Below are positions 41,365 to 50,183 of a stretch of 64,000 bases of DNA, in pieces. The position numbers and the translations under genes are program-made. Origin of the DNA: an uncultured Elusimicrobiales bacterium (GTDB taxonomy: Bacteria; Elusimicrobiota; Elusimicrobia; Elusimicrobiales; Elusimicrobiaceae); NCBI GenBank assembly GCA_944324645.1, contig CALUXB010000002.1:1-64000 (forward strand), given 5' to 3'. Every line of letters starts with the position of its first letter. Position 1 is the stretch's first letter. The notes beneath the pieces are model-generated. The model did no database searches and was not told the DNA's origin. It saw nothing but the letters and a program-made list of their open reading frames with translations.

Positions 41365-42219
41365 CTAAGGCTCTTTGCAATAACTTTGGGTTAAACAATG
41401 CACTGCGCCTCCATAGCGGGCAATTTGCGCGCAGTCTATACCTACCACCGGCTTGGACGTGGCACAACCAATGATAGACAAAGCCTGTTTATCCTGCGGC
41501 AAATGATATTGCGGTACAAAAACTGCCCGGGATGTTTCTAGAAAATTAACATAAACCCCACACGCGCTTAGGCCGCTTTTATCGCTTCTGTCCGGCACAT
41601 AGGGCAAAAATTGGACAGCCACCTTTCCCAACGCGTGCCGCACCCGCTCTAGACGCTGGTATGTCAATTTTTCCAAATACGGGTCAAAGCGCTCATCGCT
41701 GACTAGAAGCGTGTCCCCAACAAACTGCATAAACCCGTCTATATGATTGACTTTATCTCCTATTTCCCGCGGCAGCCACACTATTTTTTTACTTCCCAGC
41801 GCCTCGGCCAGCTTCCTTTCCACCATTTCCTGTTCCCCCGGTGAAGTGCGCCGGAAAATACGCCTTCCTTCAAAACAAAAAAAGCTGTTATCCGGCCCGG
41901 GGATAATATTGCCCCCGTCTATTCCCACCCCGCAAAAGCGGACTGGAAAAAGTTCGTGCACCCGCCGGCGGATGTCCTCCGTGAATTTAGGGGTATAGTT
42001 GGCATACCTCGGCTTAAAAAGCAAGCGCGACAGTTCCCCCGTTTTACTATGCTGTAGCGGTAAAAAATCACGCACCCAGATATCCGGCAAATCCAATACT
42101 TCCACCGGATGAAAAGCCGCCAAAGCCGCATACAATGCCGGGAAAAAATCCCGGTAAGCCGGATAGACTTTCAGCACCCGCCGGGTCGGCTCAGCAAGAA
42201 AAATACATTCGGGCATCAT
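41365..42219 (-). CDS. Agmatine deiminase / porphyromonas-type arginine deiminase family
   Basis: A 284-aa protein of the guanidine-group hydrolase superfamily. Motifs are DIWVRDFLPLQ (near 47-57), GIDGGNIIPG (near 99), DKVNHIDGFMQFV (His of the triad) and the C-terminal ARYGGAVHCLTQ containing the catalytic Cys. It is shorter than typical agmatine deiminases (about 340-370), so the substrate is uncertain. It overlaps the unknown gene upstream by 29 bp and is last in the AAA+ operon. Confidence 0.85.
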   Translation of the reverse strand: MMPECIFLAEPTRRVLKVYPAYRDFFPALYAALAAFHPVEVLDLPDIWVRDFLPLQHSKTGELSRLLFKPRYANYTPKFTEDIRRRVHELFPVRFCGVGIDGGNIIPGPDNSFFCFEGRRIFRRTSPGEQEMVERKLAEALGSKKIVWLPREIGDKVNHIDGFMQFVGDTLLVSDERFDPYLEKLTYQRLERVRHALGKVAVQFLPYVPDRSDKSGLSACGVYVNFLETSRAVFVPQYHLPQDKQALSIIGCATSKPVVGIDCAQIARYGGAVHCLTQSYCKEP

Positions 42220-42811
42220 TCCCCCCTTTTTTTCCTAAAGCCGCCGCCGCAAACAGTGCCGCTTTATTTTTTGCTCCGTTCTGCGGCAGCGGTATTTTTA
42301 ATATCTGCAAATAATATGTCATATCCACTAACGCCACCGCATCCAGTACGCGCTTAGGCAGGCGGAAAGTCCGCCCGGAGCCCGTAAAATTGCAGCACAG
42401 CAGCCCAGCCCGCTGCAACGCTTGCCATTCCGTCAAAATCAACAGGGTTTGCTCCGGCATCGCCCACATAGCCGCTATATCCGCCACAGCTATATCTGAG
42501 CCTTCCGGGCTGCTGCATAAATATAAAAAGACAAACAAAAGTATTTGCCAACGCCGAAGCGGCAGAAAACCAGCCAGCTCATCCACCGCCGGACGGGCCC
42601 GCAGCCAAAACGCTGTTCCCGTTCCCCAATCTGCCACCAGCTTAGCAATCTGCTCAAAATAGCGCATACAAGAAAAGTATTGCAGCAGTTCCTTTTCCTG
42701 TGCGGAAAAAGGGCGAGGAAAAAACGCTGTTTTTTGCGTATCTGCTTCGTGCACAATCTTGCCTTCAAAAAAATGCGCCAGTATCTCCACGCTCCATTCT
42801 TCTTCTTTCAT
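42191..42811 (-). CDS. Unknown protein in the AAA+ operon
   Basis: A 206-aa soluble protein with no recognised family. A middle section rich in Trp/Leu (LPLRRWQILLFVFLYLCSS) and a stretch resembling a winged helix (VADIAAMWAMPEQTLLIL, then AGLLCCNFTGSGRTFRL) suggest a helical adaptor or DNA/protein-binding role. AGGAG precedes the ATG. A GC-rich hairpin (42829-42850) separates it from the small membrane gene. Confidence 0.7.
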   Translation of the reverse strand: MKEEEWSVEILAHFFEGKIVHEADTQKTAFFPRPFSAQEKELLQYFSCMRYFEQIAKLVADWGTGTAFWLRARPAVDELAGFLPLRRWQILLFVFLYLCSSPEGSDIAVADIAAMWAMPEQTLLILTEWQALQRAGLLCCNFTGSGRTFRLPKRVLDAVALVDMTYYLQILKIPLPQNGAKNKAALFAAAALGKKGGNDARMYFSC

Positions 42812-42862
42812 GTTTTCTCCTATAACAGCCCCCTGCTGTAGGCACAGGGGGCCGGCTCCTTC

Positions 42863-43051
42863 TTACAGCCCCCCGAAGTCGCTGACGATACGCGCCAGCC
42901 GGTAGGAATGTCCAAACACCTGCCAAAATAGCATTATCACGAGCCCAGCCATTGCCCAGGCCCAAATTCTTCGCCAAGCTGCCGTTTTGCATAACTTATA
43001 TGCTGCAGCCCATACGGCAAATATCGCTGCACTTGCTATGATATATTCCAT
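42863..43051 (-). CDS. Small membrane protein in the AAA+ operon
   Basis: A 62-aa protein with two hydrophobic helices (about 2-18 and 30-48) and basic residues between, ending SDFGGL. It starts 10 bp after the AAA+ stop with AGGAGG upstream, so it is co-transcribed and probably translated. It may anchor or be controlled by the twin-AAA+ protein. Confidence 0.7.
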   Translation of the reverse strand: MEYIIASAAIFAVWAAAYKLCKTAAWRRIWAWAMAGLVIMLFWQVFGHSYRLARIVSDFGGL

Positions 43052-43060
43052 TTTTTCCTC

Positions 43061-45046
43061 CTAATTACAGAAACCAATACTTTTGGCAATATGCCGTTTT
43101 TTGCTGTCTTGTTCATTTTCCAGCAGTTTTATTATATCGCTGCAACTACGGCTTATTCCCAAAATATCTGCTTTATTTTTCACTACGGCAAAATCTCCGG
43201 GCGTCAGGGCGCTTAAAGTTTGCACCGCCCCGGTTGGCACTTCCAATGAAAAAAAATGTTGAAAAGCCTGCGCCACTTGTGGAGCAGTTAAAAAACCGTA
43301 CTTTACCTTAAAACTAAAACGGCGCAGACAAGCGGGGTCCAACGCTTCCATCAAATTGGTCGTACAGACAAAAGGATAGGGGTGGTTCTCCATCCAAGTC
43401 AGCATTTCATTTACCCCCGATATTTCCCACGAATGCTGCGCCCCGGCCCGGTTCTGCAAAAAGGTATCCGCCTCGTCAAACACCAGTACTACGCCTTCCT
43501 CTTTGGCCTGTGCAAAAGCCCGGGCGATATTCTGCTCCGTAGCGCCTACAAACGGGCTGATTAAATCCGACGCACGCTGTTGGCGCACTTCCAGCCCCAG
43601 TTCGTCCGCCAAATACCGCGCATAGGCAGACTTGCCGGTGCCGGAAGCGCCGTATAAACATAAAGAAAAATCCAGCCGCCCAAGCCCCTTTAGCCTGCGC
43701 GTCAAATCCGCCAAATCCATATCCGCCTGGACCAACTGTGGATTAAATTTTTCCTCTTTTCTTACTTCTGTTTTTATTTTGCGCCCGCCGCGCATAGCCT
43801 GTGTCATAATTTGCATATGCTGGCGAACGGTATCCAAATTTCCTTTGGCTATAGCCGCCGCGCGCGCCGCGCCAGCTATCATAGCCGGCGCAACTGCAAA
43901 TTCCTGCGCTAGCTTCTTTGTCTGAGCGGAGGAGCAAGGCAGACGGTATTTTTTTAAGTTTTGCGTCCAGATTTTCTGCCGTATTTGCACGGGCGGCTGT
44001 TCAAAAGGCACCGCCAGCGTAAAACGGCGCACAAAAGCCGGGTCCATACGGCGTATATTGTTGGTGGTCCAAATAACCGGACAAATATTATTCTCCAACA
44101 AACGGTTTAACTCCACCTTATCGCACGCCGTCATATTGCTGGAAAACAAATCTTCCGCCTCGTCAAAAAGCAAACAACTCTTTTTTTCTCTGCAGAGCAG
44201 CTCCAACTTCTGATGCAAGGCCTGCAGACGGTAATTGCGGCCCCGGTCGTTTCCGGCCTCTTCCCCTACGGGATAGAGGTCCCTCTTGGCACTGGAAGCT
44301 AACATCTGGGCAAAAGTTGTTTTACCGGTACCCGGAGCACCATAAAGCAGAATATTAAAGCCCTGCACAGCGGAAGCGTTTTTCATCAGCCGCACCGCCA
44401 GTTCCGTTTCCGGCACATAGGCAAAATCCCGCGCCCGCCAACAAGACGGCATCGGCCTACCTAATAAGGCATTTTTTAATTCTTTGCCGCTGCTATATTT
44501 TCCTTTTATGAATTCCCACATCTGGTGGCTCAGCCCATAATCGCTGGAAAAAGAACGCCACCGCTCTAATAAACCATAGCGCAGCAGCGGACTCTGCGCC
44601 AACAGCAAGGCCTCTATTTCTTTTTCCTCCACGTTTAGCATAAAACTCAGCGTTTCCGTCTGCAAAGAGTCATCGCCCAAACAGACGGAGACAAAAGAAC
44701 GCAAATTACTGCTTTTGCGCCACAGCACGCTGCATTCCAATATCAGTTTTTCCAATTCAGTTAACGAAAACAGCTGTACCAGATAATGGATATTATCTTC
44801 TATAAAACCGACATTCTGACCCGCAGGGACTGCCGCCATTTTTTTCAATTTTTTATATACTTGTGCGCAGCTTTGCCGTAAAACAGCCTGCGTTTTGTGC
44901 TCTTTGTTGCATAAATTGCTCGCTATGCCTTCGCGGCGGGCCCAACGGAGCAAATCTTCTTCATAGCCTTTATGATTATTTTCCAAACTCTCTATTAACC
45001 GGGTAATAAAGAAAAATGTCCGGCGGTCTTCGTAAGTGTACTTCAT
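43061..45046 (-). CDS. Twin-AAA+ ATPase
   Basis: A 661-aa protein. An unassigned helical N-terminal region (about 1-220) is followed by two AAA+ modules. Module 1 has YGAPGTGKTT (235-244), CLLFDEAEDLF, WTTNN and FVRRF. Module 2 has YGASGTGKSA (465-474), LVFDEADTFL, CTTNL and LRRF. Both modules keep Walker A, Walker B, sensor and Arg residues, so both should hydrolyse ATP. AGGAGG sits before ATG 45046. Transcribed divergently from a WYL regulator. The target is unknown; remodelling in a stress or defence response is an inference from context. Confidence 0.85.
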   Translation of the reverse strand: MKYTYEDRRTFFFITRLIESLENNHKGYEEDLLRWARREGIASNLCNKEHKTQAVLRQSCAQVYKKLKKMAAVPAGQNVGFIEDNIHYLVQLFSLTELEKLILECSVLWRKSSNLRSFVSVCLGDDSLQTETLSFMLNVEEKEIEALLLAQSPLLRYGLLERWRSFSSDYGLSHQMWEFIKGKYSSGKELKNALLGRPMPSCWRARDFAYVPETELAVRLMKNASAVQGFNILLYGAPGTGKTTFAQMLASSAKRDLYPVGEEAGNDRGRNYRLQALHQKLELLCREKKSCLLFDEAEDLFSSNMTACDKVELNRLLENNICPVIWTTNNIRRMDPAFVRRFTLAVPFEQPPVQIRQKIWTQNLKKYRLPCSSAQTKKLAQEFAVAPAMIAGAARAAAIAKGNLDTVRQHMQIMTQAMRGGRKIKTEVRKEEKFNPQLVQADMDLADLTRRLKGLGRLDFSLCLYGASGTGKSAYARYLADELGLEVRQQRASDLISPFVGATEQNIARAFAQAKEEGVVLVFDEADTFLQNRAGAQHSWEISGVNEMLTWMENHPYPFVCTTNLMEALDPACLRRFSFKVKYGFLTAPQVAQAFQHFFSLEVPTGAVQTLSALTPGDFAVVKNKADILGISRSCSDIIKLLENEQDSKKRHIAKSIGFCN

Positions 45047-45076
45047 AAATGCCTCCTGTATATACGTTGCAGTATG

Positions 45077-45109
45077 AGTATAGAAAAGCAAAGCGACATC
45101 ATTTTGTCG
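45077..45109 (-). promoter_or_regulatory. WYL-type operator and promoter of the AAA+ operon
   Basis: CGACA-N6-TGTCG (45094-45109), then 11 bp and TATACT (45082-45077) on the minus strand. Confidence 0.75.
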
Positions 45110-45158
45110 TTTCTGTTTTCCCCCTAAAAAAGCGGAAAAAGAGTATATATTTTGCAAA

Positions 45159-45191
45159 CGACACCCCTTTGTCATTTTTTTCTGCTATGAT
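45159..45191 (+). promoter_or_regulatory. WYL-type operator and promoter of the WYL regulator
   Basis: CGACA-N6-TGTCA (45159-45174), then 11 bp and TATGAT (45186-45191). The box covers the -35 region, suggesting autoregulation. Confidence 0.75.
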
Positions 45192-45207
45192 TAAAAAAGG
45201 GGTGTCT

Positions 45208-46125
45208 ATGCAAAAAGAAATGCAACACAAAATTACACGTTTGCTCTACGAACTAAACGCACTGGATAAAGGAACGATTTGCCTAGCCGATATGGCGGCT
45301 GATTTTGGGGTTTCGCTGCGCACGCTGCAGCGTGATATGCGCGACATACAAGAGGCGGATTTTCCGCTCTACTGCCCGGTGCCGGGCCAGTATGCTTTTA
45401 TGGAAGGATTTTCTTTGGAAAAGATGAAGCTTTCCGGCAAAGAGGCCTCTCTTTTGGTACTGATGCACGAAGTGGCGGCCTCGTTAGGAGGGCCGTTTAG
45501 TTCTTCGTATAATCTGCTGAAAAAACGCTTGTTAGGCCAAGAAGAAGAAAGCCCGTTTTTTGTCAAATTTGCCGGAGGAGAAGCCTTTCCAGACACCCCG
45601 GTCATACAAGAAATTACCCAATGTATCCGCGCGAAAGAAAAGGTAAATGTTTGCTATAAAGGCGGACGGCGCACCTGCTACCCCGTACGCCCGCTTAAAT
45701 TGCTGTGGGTGGAAGGTTTTTGGTATCTGTTGGCGTTAACAGATGATGACAAATTGCTCAAGTTCCGGTTGGAAAAAATCACTTCGGCGGCTCCGCTTGG
45801 CAAATTTTTCCGTCATACGGCGGATATTAATAAAATTATACGCCAAGGCACGAACATTTGGTTTGACAAAGAACGCCCGTTAAACGTCAAGCTGGAGATT
45901 TCCCCCCAAGTGGTAAAATACTTCAAAATACGGGACTATTTTCCCCTGCAAAAAATAGAAAAACAGCTGCCTGGCGGCGGGCTGTTGCTTTCTTGCCAGG
46001 CCGTTAATACGCAAGAAATTATTCACACTATTTTGCATTGGCTGCCGGAAATTAAAGTCAAAAGCCCTACCTGGCTGGCAGAAGAAGTGAAAAAGACCTT
46101 GCAACAGTATTTGAAAGGAATTTAA
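45208..46125 (+). CDS. WYL-domain transcriptional regulator
   Basis: A 305-aa regulator: N-terminal HTH (ADMAADFGVSLRTLQRDMRD, about 29-48), WYL domain (about 140-225, with VEGFWYLLALTDDDKLLKFRL) and a C-terminal extension (about 225-305). WYL proteins sense ligands, often nucleic acids or nucleotides, and commonly control defence genes. ATG 45208 follows AGGGGTG. Its paralogue in the island (30252-31178) is broken by a stop. Boxes CGACA-N6-TGTC(G/A) before this gene, the AAA+ operon and the 46182 gene are the likely binding sites. Confidence 0.9.
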   Translation: MQKEMQHKITRLLYELNALDKGTICLADMAADFGVSLRTLQRDMRDIQEADFPLYCPVPGQYAFMEGFSLEKMKLSGKEASLLVLMHEVAASLGGPFSSSYNLLKKRLLGQEEESPFFVKFAGGEAFPDTPVIQEITQCIRAKEKVNVCYKGGRRTCYPVRPLKLLWVEGFWYLLALTDDDKLLKFRLEKITSAAPLGKFFRHTADINKIIRQGTNIWFDKERPLNVKLEISPQVVKYFKIRDYFPLQKIEKQLPGGGLLLSCQAVNTQEIIHTILHWLPEIKVKSPTWLAEEVKKTLQQYLKGI

Positions 46126-46130
46126 CCTGC

Positions 46131-46163
46131 TGACACCCTGTTGTCGCCCCTCTTGTGTAAGAT
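46131..46163 (+). promoter_or_regulatory. WYL-type operator and promoter of the DnaB-like gene
   Basis: TGACA-N6-TGTCG (46131-46146), then 11 bp and TAAGAT (46158-46163), between the WYL stop and the next ATG. Confidence 0.75.
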
Positions 46164-46181
46164 AAACCCAGGAGGGTTCTT

Positions 46182-47006
46182 ATGAGCGACACGAAATTTA
46201 ACATCACATCATTATACACGCTGGTAGAAGAGGACAAACAACAGCTGCGCCAGCGTTTCAAATCCTACCGGGGGGAAGATTCCCCCGGCCCCGTTCTTTG
46301 TTGGGCAGACTTACTGGACGCACTTCCTTACTACCGGCAGGTGCTTCTGAGCGGAACGGCCGAAACACAGGCGGAAGATTTTTTCCGCAATATCGCCTTC
46401 GGTATGATGGAAAAAGAAATAGCCGTATTATACTTTTTCTCCGGGGTCAACCCTATTGAACTGCTCAACTATTATTGCACACGGAAAACAGAAGTAACTT
46501 CTCAGCAATTGGAAATTGGGAGTTTTTCTCCCAAACAACTCAAAGAAATTTATGATACTCTGGACTGGCTGCGCCCCCTGCCGCTGCGCGTGGCTTCTGC
46601 CAGCCCGGGCGGGCAGGAATTATTTTCCCCCCGCACAGACCCAACGGCTGCGCCGGGGCCCGATTGTTCCAAATTTTGGGCCATAGATTCGCTGCGGCCT
46701 TTTTTGCCCACCGATTCGGCAGAAGACGAAAAAACCAAACGGATGACGCTTTTAAACCAACTTAAAGCACACGCGCAAGCCCAACAGCAAACGCATTTGA
46801 TTTTATTGCAAACGGAACAAGAAACTGTAACGGATATGCTGCGCCCGGAAACGCTGAAAATACCGGATTTATGGCTTACTTTGGATGTAGAGATTAAAGA
46901 GGGCAAAAAAATCTACCGCCTTTATTCGCAGCGAAATACACTAAGCGACCCGTTTGAATTGTGCTTTTCTTATAATACGAAAAGAAACCGACTGGAGGAC
47001 GCTTAA
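46182..47006 (+). CDS. DnaB-helicase-like protein with degraded Walker A
   Basis: A 274-aa protein. Residues about 40-120 follow the DnaB C-terminal pattern (YRQVLLSGTAETQAEDFFRN, AVLYFFSGVNPIELLNYY, LEIGSFSPKQLKEI), but the P-loop GKT is replaced by TAETQAED, so ATP binding should be lost. The rest has a Pro-rich insert (about 140-180) and a strand-rich end (DLWLTLDVEIKEGKKIYRLY). AGGAGG precedes the ATG. It may act as a decoy, adaptor or sensor linked to replication; this is inference. Confidence 0.55.
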   Translation: MSDTKFNITSLYTLVEEDKQQLRQRFKSYRGEDSPGPVLCWADLLDALPYYRQVLLSGTAETQAEDFFRNIAFGMMEKEIAVLYFFSGVNPIELLNYYCTRKTEVTSQQLEIGSFSPKQLKEIYDTLDWLRPLPLRVASASPGGQELFSPRTDPTAAPGPDCSKFWAIDSLRPFLPTDSAEDEKTKRMTLLNQLKAHAQAQQQTHLILLQTEQETVTDMLRPETLKIPDLWLTLDVEIKEGKKIYRLYSQRNTLSDPFELCFSYNTKRNRLEDA

Positions 47007-48487
47007 CACCCTGAGCCGGCAGATTGCTGCACGCTTTGGCGCAAAACCTCCACCAGTTTGACCATTGCCCAAGTATCCTGCTTGCAGTAGGCCAGCAAAT
47101 CGGCGCGCAGCTGGGCCTGCTGCTGCTTGGTCAGCTTGCCAAAATACAGCAAGTCAAAAGCGTTCATAGCATCGCCCCCGTTGGCAATAGGCATTCCCTC
47201 ATAGCTCAGCTCCGGCACAAGGGAAGGAAGCACCTTTTTAATAGAAGAGCTGCCGTGCATATGGGGGTGCAGATAATCTTGTTTAAAAGGCGCTTCTGTA
47301 TCCACAAAGCGGCTGCTGATATGCTGCAAGGCTTCTTTCTGGGCCTGCGGCAGCGGCAAATCCTGCGCCAGGTGCTGCACGCAGCCACGCTCAAACGAAG
47401 CGTGGTGGGCAATGAGGGAACCTTCAGCCCCAATATATTTGAGCATAGCTTCCACACAGCCATAGCGGGGGTCTTGTTTTCCTTCAAACAGGTATTGATA
47501 ATGTTCAAACGGGCCGTTGGCCTTGCGCTGCACGTGCAGGGAAAATTGAAACGGGATTTGCTGGTAAGGCCGGCTGTAGCGCCACAGCGGGACAACGGGC
47601 TGGCAGGTTTCAAAATCAAAATAATACAGCGGATACTTCAACCCGTTGAGCCAATGAGCCACCGCGGCGCGGTCTATATACGGCTGCTGGGTGCGATAGA
47701 CTTCTACCCAATGGTTCAGTTTGTCTGAATTGCAACTGCCCGCAGGCACGTCCTGCACGCGTAAAATACCCTGCGCCATATAATCGCGTGCCTTCTGACT
47801 GCGAAACACTTCAAAAACAGAGTCCGGCGGCACATTTTTCCAACAATATTCATACGCTTCGCAGCCGCCGCAACCGTTTTTATCCAGCTGCGCCGGCGGC
47901 TCCGGGCCGGCCAGCAGGGCCTTGATATCTGCCAGGTCACGCTCTATTTCTTGCGGCGGGGTCAGCTCCGCATCCATAAGGGTTTTAAGGAAGAACTGCC
48001 CCCAATCGGTCTGTTCGGTGGTTTGAAAATAATCCGTGTTAATGTGCATCAAATAACAATGCTCTACCGGCACACCGCTTTTGGACACCACATAATTTTG
48101 TATGGAAATATCGTCCAAATAAATGGGTTTGATGTTTTTGCCGCTGCTTTTGACCTCTACAATATTCCACCCCGCCGGCGTTTTCTGCAAAATATCCACC
48201 AACACCAAAATATCGTCATACAAAAAAGCCGCCTCACAGATAGCCGCTACCCCGCGCGCCATCAGCGCCTTGGTTTGGGCTACGGCGGCAGCGGGGTCTT
48301 TCCAAGCCTCCGAAATAGCAACACCCCCCGGAAATTGCCGCTGGGCCAAACGGCCGATATCGTTGCCGCGGTCCATCTTTTTTTGCACGGCTTCATCGGG
48401 CGGGGTTAAAACCTCTTTTTTATGGCGGTAAAGCCATAAATGTTTGGGGCAGCTTTTATATTTGGTGTATTGGGATTTAGAAAGCAT
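47003..48487 (-). CDS. DUF2779 protein: Cas4/RecB-like nuclease plus DEDD-type exonuclease
   Basis: A 494-aa protein. The N-terminal domain (about 1-200) is a RecB/Cas4-like nuclease: YKSCPKHLWLYRHKK, DILVLVDIL and NIVEVKSS, with CGGCEAYEYC giving the Cys cluster. The C-terminal DUF2779 part starts LYYFDFETCQPVVP (near 287), typical of DEDD/RNase H-fold exonucleases, and includes LIAHHASFERGC and AYCKQDTWAMV. ATG 48487 follows AGGA. Such proteins are found in several phyla and probably process nucleic acids. It ends 4 bp from the DnaB-like gene tail. Confidence 0.85.
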   Translation of the reverse strand: MLSKSQYTKYKSCPKHLWLYRHKKEVLTPPDEAVQKKMDRGNDIGRLAQRQFPGGVAISEAWKDPAAAVAQTKALMARGVAAICEAAFLYDDILVLVDILQKTPAGWNIVEVKSSGKNIKPIYLDDISIQNYVVSKSGVPVEHCYLMHINTDYFQTTEQTDWGQFFLKTLMDAELTPPQEIERDLADIKALLAGPEPPAQLDKNGCGGCEAYEYCWKNVPPDSVFEVFRSQKARDYMAQGILRVQDVPAGSCNSDKLNHWVEVYRTQQPYIDRAAVAHWLNGLKYPLYYFDFETCQPVVPLWRYSRPYQQIPFQFSLHVQRKANGPFEHYQYLFEGKQDPRYGCVEAMLKYIGAEGSLIAHHASFERGCVQHLAQDLPLPQAQKEALQHISSRFVDTEAPFKQDYLHPHMHGSSSIKKVLPSLVPELSYEGMPIANGGDAMNAFDLLYFGKLTKQQQAQLRADLLAYCKQDTWAMVKLVEVLRQSVQQSAGSGC

Positions 48488-48612
48488 CGTTTTTCCTGGC
48501 ATTGATCAAGCGGGTGTCCTCTTTTACCACGCTTTGCCCCACTTCCCGGCAAAGCCGGGAAGCGGGAACAAAATGATTTCGCCCCTACACCGCTTATATA
48601 TGAGCGGGCTGT

Positions 48613-49839
48613 CTATTCTTCTGAGTCCTCGTCCGACTCGTTCTCTAAAAAATTATCCGTTTGCAACCAATCGCTGTCGGGGCGGCAAATCAAGCGGGCA
48701 TTGCTATAGGCCAAATTTAAAGGCAAAATGGTATGCGCCTGATAGTTCTGGCTCTTTTCCTGCCATTCCACAATTAAAGCCACTTCCGGCTTGCCCGGAT
48801 TGTGGGAGCTGGGGCGGGATTTGCGCGACAAAGACAGAGGCAGAAGAAAGCAAATTTTTCCCGTTCGGGGATACCACATAGGAATAGCTGTCTTATAATT
48901 CCAAGACAAACGCAGCAAAGTAAGGGAAAGCGCATCGTTCATTGCTTTTACCAAATCATACGTCAAATCCTTGTTTTCCCCTTTAAAATTTTCTTCTCTT
49001 TCTTTGGAAGTCATAGAGCGCAGCTGGTCATATAAGCTTTCCGGAAGTTCCAAAATTCTCATCTTCTCTTTCACAAACTTTTTTGGCAAGCGTTCAAAGT
49101 TATCAAATAAAATATGTTCAAAATCCACATTGGGTTTTTTGGGCTGATTGTTTTCGTCACACTCATAAACCAAATCCCGCAGGCTGGAAAAGAACCTGGC
49201 TTTTCCAGGCAATTTGGAAAAACGCTTGTTTAATTCTTTCCCGTCCGTCGTTTCTGAAACGACAAAACGATCAAAAAACCAGGGGCTCTTCTCCGGCTGA
49301 AGTGTATTTTTCTTAAAGACGGCGTAAATTGCTTGATAAAGATAATTGACTAATCCGGTATTAAATACGGCCATTTCTCCGTCATAGATGATGCCGCCTT
49401 CTTCTCTTGTTAATTTTTCAAACGTATATTGGAAATAGTTGTGTAAAATAGGATATTTCTTAGAAGCGGGAATATTTTTATCTATATCGCTGTGATATCC
49501 CCAGATTTCCGGCAAAGCCTCCTGCTTCAGCTCTTCCAAAGCGGCCTCATATCCTTGGCGGCCCCCTTTAAAATAGGCCCAGCCAAACAAGGGGCTGTCG
49601 TCTTTTTTTAGACGCAAATTGCCTGTTTTAGCTTGGCCGTTTTCTTCCCACGTTTCAAAATAAACAAATGTATCTTCCCATTCTTCCGGTTTTTGAAGTA
49701 AATCTTGTACTTCTGGCTTAGTGTATCCTATGAGGAATGAATAAATATTACCTTTTTCATCTTTCAACTGCCCCATATCCGGGTGAGGTCCCTCACTATA
49801 GCTGATGATATATCCCTTTTTAGTCACTTTTTTAGCCAT
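48613..49839 (-). CDS. DUF3825 domain protein with N-terminal OB-like fold
   Basis: A 408-aa protein. The first 70 residues look like a cold-shock/OB fold (KGYIISYSEGPHPDMGQL, KGNIYSFLIGYTKP), and the middle (about 120-330) matches DUF3825 (EGGIIYDGEMAVFNTGLVN, PWFFDRFVVS). The C terminus is strongly acidic. An RNA-related function is plausible from the OB fold but unproven. AGAGGAAG precedes the ATG. Confidence 0.75.
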   Translation of the reverse strand: MAKKVTKKGYIISYSEGPHPDMGQLKDEKGNIYSFLIGYTKPEVQDLLQKPEEWEDTFVYFETWEENGQAKTGNLRLKKDDSPLFGWAYFKGGRQGYEAALEELKQEALPEIWGYHSDIDKNIPASKKYPILHNYFQYTFEKLTREEGGIIYDGEMAVFNTGLVNYLYQAIYAVFKKNTLQPEKSPWFFDRFVVSETTDGKELNKRFSKLPGKARFFSSLRDLVYECDENNQPKKPNVDFEHILFDNFERLPKKFVKEKMRILELPESLYDQLRSMTSKEREENFKGENKDLTYDLVKAMNDALSLTLLRLSWNYKTAIPMWYPRTGKICFLLPLSLSRKSRPSSHNPGKPEVALIVEWQEKSQNYQAHTILPLNLAYSNARLICRPDSDWLQTDNFLENESDEDSEE

Positions 49840-50183
49840 AAATATCTTCCTCTGTTCATAAATGATAGTCGCACTTGCCCCTTATATCTTTCAAATTATA
49901 CATACTTTATAATCTAGTATAGTAGGCTCTTTATCAATAACTGCCGAAATAAAATATTTTCCATACGCAGTTTATTTGCTTCTGCCCAGCATTCCCGCCC
50001 GGAACCACATTGATGATAGCACACCGGGCGGACAGCCCCCTGTCGTATCATTTCCTTTCTATAATCTGGCTTGGAGGGGCACTCTTTCTAGCTAGTTCAA
50101 GTACAAAGCAACGTGCAACAGCGGCTTTGCCTCATTTAAAAAGCAGTCACCGCATATCTCCGCAAAAAGGCTTTTTAATGCAC
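49840..50183. other. Intergenic stretch
   Basis: Contains the upstream region of the DUF3825 gene and the 3' region of the repeat-protein gene. A loose AAAAAGCC...CTTTTT pairing on the minus strand (50137-50170) may terminate the latter. No gene seen. Confidence 0.45.

Noticed and set aside
47024..47728. Plus-strand 234-aa frame
   Set aside because: Antisense to the DUF2779 gene, which has clear motifs on the minus strand.
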